Below are positions 58,589-64,000 of a DNA stretch of 64,000 nt, in pieces. The notes beneath the pieces are model-generated. The model saw only the letters and a program-made list of their open reading frames with translations, had not been told where the DNA came from and searched no databases. Every line of letters starts with the position of its first letter. The stretch's first letter is position 1. The stretch covers positions 1,178,001 through 1,242,000 of the forward strand of contig JAZDXN010000026.1 of the NCBI GenBank assembly GCA_037013495.1, read 5' to 3'. Origin of the DNA: Hippophae tibetana (lineage: Eukaryota; Streptophyta; Magnoliopsida; Rosales; Elaeagnaceae). Position numbers and translations under genes: made by a program.

Positions 58589-61500
58589 GTTTTTGTACCT
58601 AAATTACATTGTTTCTATCACTTACCGAGCGTTTAAAGTTTTTGACGCACCATTTTCAATTTACTTACTTCTGGTTAAATTAAATAGATCTATACAGGAG
58701 ATATTGGGGACAACCTAGGTTTGATTATTTATATTTTCAATCAATCCCTATTCTTCAAAAACAATAAGAGAAGAGAAAAAGAAAGAGGATGTCGTTCAGA
58801 TTTTCAAAAACAAAAAAAATATTTGGTAAATATGAGTTACAACTATCAAAGGAGATAACTTTTGACTCAGCTATCGAAACCACTAGTTTAATATATCAAA
58901 TAGAAGCACGTATAAAATTACACAATATGTTTTGGTACTGCCAAGGAAAATCGTTTTTGTACCCAAATTACATTGTTTATATCACTTACCGATTGTTTAA
59001 ACTTTTTGAAGCACCGTTTTCATTTTACATACTTTTGGTTAAATTCAATAGAGCTATACTGGAAATATTGGTGCTGACATCGGGTTGTTTATTTATATAT
59101 TCACTCAGTCTCTATTCTTTTCAGAAAAAATAAGAGAAGAGAAAAAGAAAGAGGATGTCGTTCATATTTACAAAAACAAAAAAAAAACATTTGGTAAATA
59201 TGAGTTACAAATTTCAACGGAGATAACTTTTAACTCGGGTATCGAAACCACTATTATAATATATCAAATTAAAGCTCGTATGAAATTACAGAATATGTTT
59301 TGGTTTAGTTAGGGAAAATCGTTTTTGTACCCAAATTACATCGTTTACATCACTTACCGAGTGTTTAATGTTTTTGACGCACCATTTTCAATTTACTTGC
59401 TTCTGGTTTAATTCAATAGAGCTATACCCAAGATATTGGTGCCAAATAGGGTTGGTTATTTATATTATCAATCAATCCCTATTATTCAAAAAAAAAGTGA
59501 TGAGAAAAAGAAAGAGAATGTCCTTCACATTTCAAAAACAAAAAACACCTCTGGTAAATATGAGTTACACCTTTCAACGGAGATAACCTTTGACTCGGGT
59601 ATCGAAACCACTATTATAATATGTCAAATCGAAGCTCCTATGAAATTATAGAATATTTTTTGGTCCCGTTAGGGAAAATCGTTTTTGTACCCAAATTAAA
59701 TCGTTTACATGACTTACCGAGTGTTTAAAGTTTTTGATGCACCATTTTCAATTTACTTACCTCTAGTTTAATTCAATAGAGCTATACAGGAGATATTGGT
59801 GATAACTGAGGTTTGATTATTTATATTTTCAATCAATCCCTATTATTCAAAAAAATAAGAGAAGAGAAAAAGAAAGAGGATGTCGTTCATATTTTCAAAA
59901 CCAAAAAACATATTTGGTAAATATGAGTTACAACTGTCAATAGAGATAACTTTTGACTCGGTTATCAAAACCACTAGTATAATATATCAAATAGAAGCAC
60001 GTATAAAATTACACAATATGTTTTGGTCCCACCAAAGAAAATCGTTTTTGTACCCAAATTACATTATTTATATCACTTACCTAGCGTTTAAAGTTTTTGA
60101 CGCACCATTTTCAATTTACTTACTTCTGGTTAAATTAAATAGACCTATACAGGAGATATTGGGGAAAACCTAGGTTTGATTATTTATATTTTCAATCAAT
60201 CCCTATTCTTCAAAAACAATAAGAGAAGAGAAAAAGAGAGAGGATGTCGTTCATATTTTCAAAAACAAAAAAAATATTTGGTAAATATGAGTTACAACTA
60301 TCAAAGGAGATAACTTTTGACTCAGGTGTCGAAACCACTAGTTTAATATATCAAATAGAAGCACGTATAAAATTACACAATATGTTTTGGTACTGCCAAT
60401 GAAAATCGTTTTTGTACCAAAATTACATCGTTTATATCAGTGACCAAGTGTTTAAAGTTTTTGAAGCACAATTTTCATTTTACTTACTTCTGGTTAAATT
60501 CAATAGAGCTATACAGGAAATATTGGTGCTGACCTCGGGTTGTTTATTTATATATTCACTCAGTCTCTATTCTTTTCAAACAAAATAAGAGAAGAGAAAA
60601 AGAAAGAGGATGTCGTTCATATTTACAAAAACAAAAAAAACATTTGGTAAATATGAGTTACAAATTTCAAAGGAGATAAATTTTGACTCGGGTATCGAAA
60701 CCACTATTATAATATATCAAATCGTAGCTCGTATGAAATTACAGAATATGTTTTGGTCCCGTTAGGGAAAATCGTTTTTGTACCCAAATTACATCGTTTA
60801 CATCACTTACCGAGTGTTTAAAGTTTTTGACGCACCATTTTCAATTTACTTACCTCTCGTTTTATTCAATAGAGCAATACAGGAGATATTATTGATAACC
60901 TACGTTTGATAATTTATATTTTCAATCAATCCCTATTCTTCAAAAAAAAAATAAGAGAAGAGAAAAAGAAAGAGGATGTCATTCATATTTTCAAAACCAA
61001 AAAAGATATTTGGTAAATATGAGTTACAACTATCAATGGAGATAACTTTTGACTCGGTTATCAAAACCACTAGTATAATATCAAATAGAAGCACGTATAA
61101 AATTACACAATATGTTTTGGTACTGCCAAGAAAAATCGTTTTTGTACCAAAATTACATCGTTTATATCAATTACCAAGTGTTTAAAGTTTTTGAAGAACC
61201 GTTTTCATTTTACTTACTTCTGGTTAAATTCAATAGAGCTATGCAGGAAATATTGGTGCTGACCTCGGGTTGTTTATTTATATATTCAATGAATCTCTAT
61301 TCTGTTCAAAAAAAATAAGAGAAGAGAAAAAGAAAGAGGATGTCGTTCATATTTACAAAAACAAAAAAACATTTGGTGAATATGAGTTAGAACTTTCAAC
61401 CGAGATAACTTTTGACTAAGGTTTCGAAACCACTATTATAATATATCAAATCGAAGTTCGTATCAAATTACACAATATGCTTTGGTCCCGCCAAGGAAAA

Positions 61501-62596
61501 TCGTTTTTGTACCCAAATTACATTGTTTATATCACTTACCGAGTGTTTAAATTTTTTGACGCACCATTTTCAATTTACTTACTTCTGGTTAAATTCAATA
61601 GAGCTATACAAGAGATATTGGTGCCAACCTAGGTTTGATTATTTATATTTTCAATCAATCCCTATTCTTCAAAAAAAAGAAGAGAAGATAAAAAGAAAGA
61701 GGATGTCGTTCATATTTTCAAAAACAAAAAAAACAACTGGTAAATATGAGTTACAACTTTCAACGGAGATAACTTTTGACTAGAGTATCGAAACCACTAT
61801 TATAATATATCAAATCGAAGCTCGTATGAAATTATAGAATATGTTTTGGTCCTATTAGGGAAAATCGTTTTTGTACCCAACTTACATCGTTTACATCACT
61901 TACCGAGTGTTTAAAGTTTTTGACGCACCATTTTCAATTTACTTACCTCTGGTTTAATTCAATATAGCTATACAGGAGATATTGGTGATAACCTAGGTTT
62001 GATTACTTATATTTTCAATCAATCCCTATTCTTCAAAAAAAATAAGAGAAGAGAAAAAGAAAGAGGATTTCGTTCATATTTACAAAAACAAAAAAAAACA
62101 TTTGCTAAATATGAGTTACAACTTTCAACGGAGAAAGCTTTTGACTCTGGTATCGAAATCACTATTATAATATATCAAATTGAAGCTCGTATGAAATTAT
62201 AGAATATGCTTTGGTCCCATTAGGGAAAATCGTTTTTGTACCGAAATTACATCGTTTAAATCACTTACCGAGTTTTTATAGTTTTTGTCGCACCATTTTC
62301 AATTTACTTACCTCTGGTTTAACTCAATAGAGCTATACAGGAGATATTGGTGATAACCGAGGTTTGATTATTTATATTTTCAATCAATCCCAATTCTTCA
62401 AAAAAAATAAGAGAAGAGAAAAAGAAAGAGGATGTCGTTCATATTTTCAAAACCAAAAAACATATTTGGTAAATATGAGTTACAACTATCGATAGAGATA
62501 ACTTTTGACTCGGTTATCAAAACCACTAGTATAATATATCAAAAAGAAGCACGTATAAAATTACACAATATGTTTTGGTCCCACCAAGGAAAATCG
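58589..62596 (+). repeat. 11-mer higher-order repeat, copy 1 (~4,007 bp)
   Basis: Landmarks at 58789, 59085, 59368 and 59880 recur 4,007 bp later. The left border is set near 58,590 by the private variant TTGTTTCTATCAC (58609 and 62616). Eleven monomers average 364.3 bp. Confidence 0.75.
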
Positions 62597-64000
62597 TTTT
62601 TGTACCTAAATTACATTGTTTCTATCACTTACCGAGCGTTTAAAGTTTTTGACGCACCATTTTCAATTTACTTACTTCTGGTTAAATTAAATAGACCTAT
62701 ACAGGAGATATTGGGGACAACCTAGGTTTGATTATTTATATTTTCAATCAATCCCTATTCTTCAAAAACAATAAGAGAAGAGAAAAAGAAAGAGGATGTC
62801 GTTCAGATTTTCAAAAACAAAAAAAATATTTGGTAAATATGAGTTACAACTATCAAAGGAGATAACTTTTGACTCAGCTATCGAAACCACTAGTTTAATA
62901 TATCAAATAGAAGCACGTATAAAATTACACAATATGTTTTGGTACTGCCAAGGAAAATCATTTTTGTACCCAAATTACATTGTTTATATCACTTACCGAT
63001 TGTTTAAACTTTTTGAAGCACCGTTTTCATTTTACATACTTTTGGTTAAATTCAATAGAGCTATACTGGAAATATTGGTGCTGACATCGGGTTGTTTATT
63101 TATATATTCACTCAGTCTCTATTCTTTTCAGAAAAAATAAGAGAAGAGAAAAAGAAAGAGGATGTCGTTCATATTTACAAAAACAAAAAAAAAACATTTG
63201 GTAAATATGAGTTACAAATTTCAACGGAGATAACTTTTAACTCGGGTATCGAAACCACTATTATAATATATCAAATCAAAGCTCGTATGAAATTACAGAA
63301 TATGTTTTGGTTTAGTTAGGGAAAATCGTTTTTGTACCCAAATTACATCGTTTACATCACTTACCGAGTGTTTAATGTTTTTGACGCACCATTTTCAATT
63401 TACTTGCTTCTGGTTTAATTCAATAGAGCTATACCGAAGATATTGGTGCCAAATAGGGTTGGTTATTTATATTATCAATCAATCCCTATTATTCAAAAAA
63501 AAAGTGATGAGAAAAAGAAAGAGAATGTCCTTCACATTTCAAAAACAAAAAACACCTCTGGTAAATATGAGTTACACCTTTCAACGGAGATAACCTTTGA
63601 CTCGGGTATCGAAACCACTATTATAATATGTCAAATCGAAGCTCCTATGAAATTATAGAATATTTTTTGGTCCCGTTAGGGAAAATCGTTTTTGTACCCA
63701 AATTACATCGTTTACATGACTTACCGAGTGTTTAAAGTTTTTGATGCACCATTTTCAATTTACTTACCTCTAGTTTAATTCAATAGAGCTATACAGGAGA
63801 TATTGGTGATAACTGAGGTTTGATTATTTATATTTTCAATCAATCCCTATTATTCAAAAAAATAAGAGAAGAGAAAAAGAAAGGGGATGTCGTTCATATT
63901 TTCAAAACCAAAAAACATATTTGGTAAATATGAGTTACAACTGTCAATAGAGATAACTTTTGACTCGGTTATCAAAACCACTAGTATAATATATCAAATA
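62597..64000 (+). repeat. 11-mer higher-order repeat, copy 2, cut by the window end
   Basis: Follows copy 1 almost base for base to the last base of the window. Differences seen include CCGAAG against CCCAAG in the block near 63434 and 59427. The full length lies outside the window. Confidence 0.75.

Larger units (their letters stand above)
27196..64000 (+). repeat. Satellite array B, ~364-bp monomer, head to tail
   Basis: About 101 monomers of the same satellite and in the same orientation as array A, uninterrupted by any transposon to the window end. Array B is organised in several higher-order units of different size listed separately. The longest open frames (114 codons, beginning MSF) start at GATGTCG and end in the purine tract. 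They occur only in some monomer classes and are not treated as genes. Confidence 0.96.

Overview
The window is plant nuclear DNA, most likely centromeric or pericentromeric heterochromatin. It is very AT-rich. About 49 kb is one head-to-tail satellite with a monomer of about 364 bp, roughly 135 monomers in total. The rest is LTR-retrotransposon sequence of the Athila-type Ty3/gypsy lineage, which is known only from plants and is typical of pericentromeres. I see no host genes, tRNA, rRNA or CRISPR array. Species cannot be assigned from the sequence alone.

Layout. 1-1678: most of an LTR whose element, if any, lies to the left; it joins the satellite in mid-monomer. 1679-14060: satellite array A, made largely of two copies of a 13-monomer unit (about 4.72 kb), the second enlarged by an extra 1,095-bp trimer. 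14061-27195: a complete 13,135-bp element on the minus strand, flanked by the 5-bp duplication GAAGC and inserted inside a satellite monomer. 27196-64000: satellite array B, containing several generations of higher-order repeat (HOR). The clearest is a 10-monomer, 3,650-bp HOR in three consecutive copies (40926-51872). There is also a 4,007-bp 11-mer (58.6-64.0 kb), a 1,455-bp tetramer (28.2-31.1 kb) and a 730-bp dimer (35.8-37.3 kb).

The retrotransposon, read on the minus strand, runs: 5' LTR (27195-25167), a primer binding site matching the 3' end of tRNA-Asp, an AT-rich leader with a threefold repeat, a stand-alone gag frame (24692-23544), a 322-nt spacer, a single intact gag-protease-RT-RNase H-integrase frame (23188-18017), about 1.9 kb of structured non-coding 3' sequence, a purine-rich PPT candidate, and the 3' LTR (16113-14061). 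No env-like frame is present. The LTRs differ by only about ten substitutions by eye, so the insertion is young. The pol catalytic residues are all present, so it may be autonomous.

The most unusual points are these. The element carries two divergent gag genes. The upstream one has no ATG at the homologous position, and both leading zinc-knuckle cysteines are replaced by tyrosine. The spacer between the gags looks like the 3' end of a polyadenylated mRNA. Several RNA-hairpin modules are repeated within the element. The satellite shows fresh HOR amplification, plus a tract of about 550 bp that is virtually identical at two sites 30,260 bp apart on either side of the retrotransposon.
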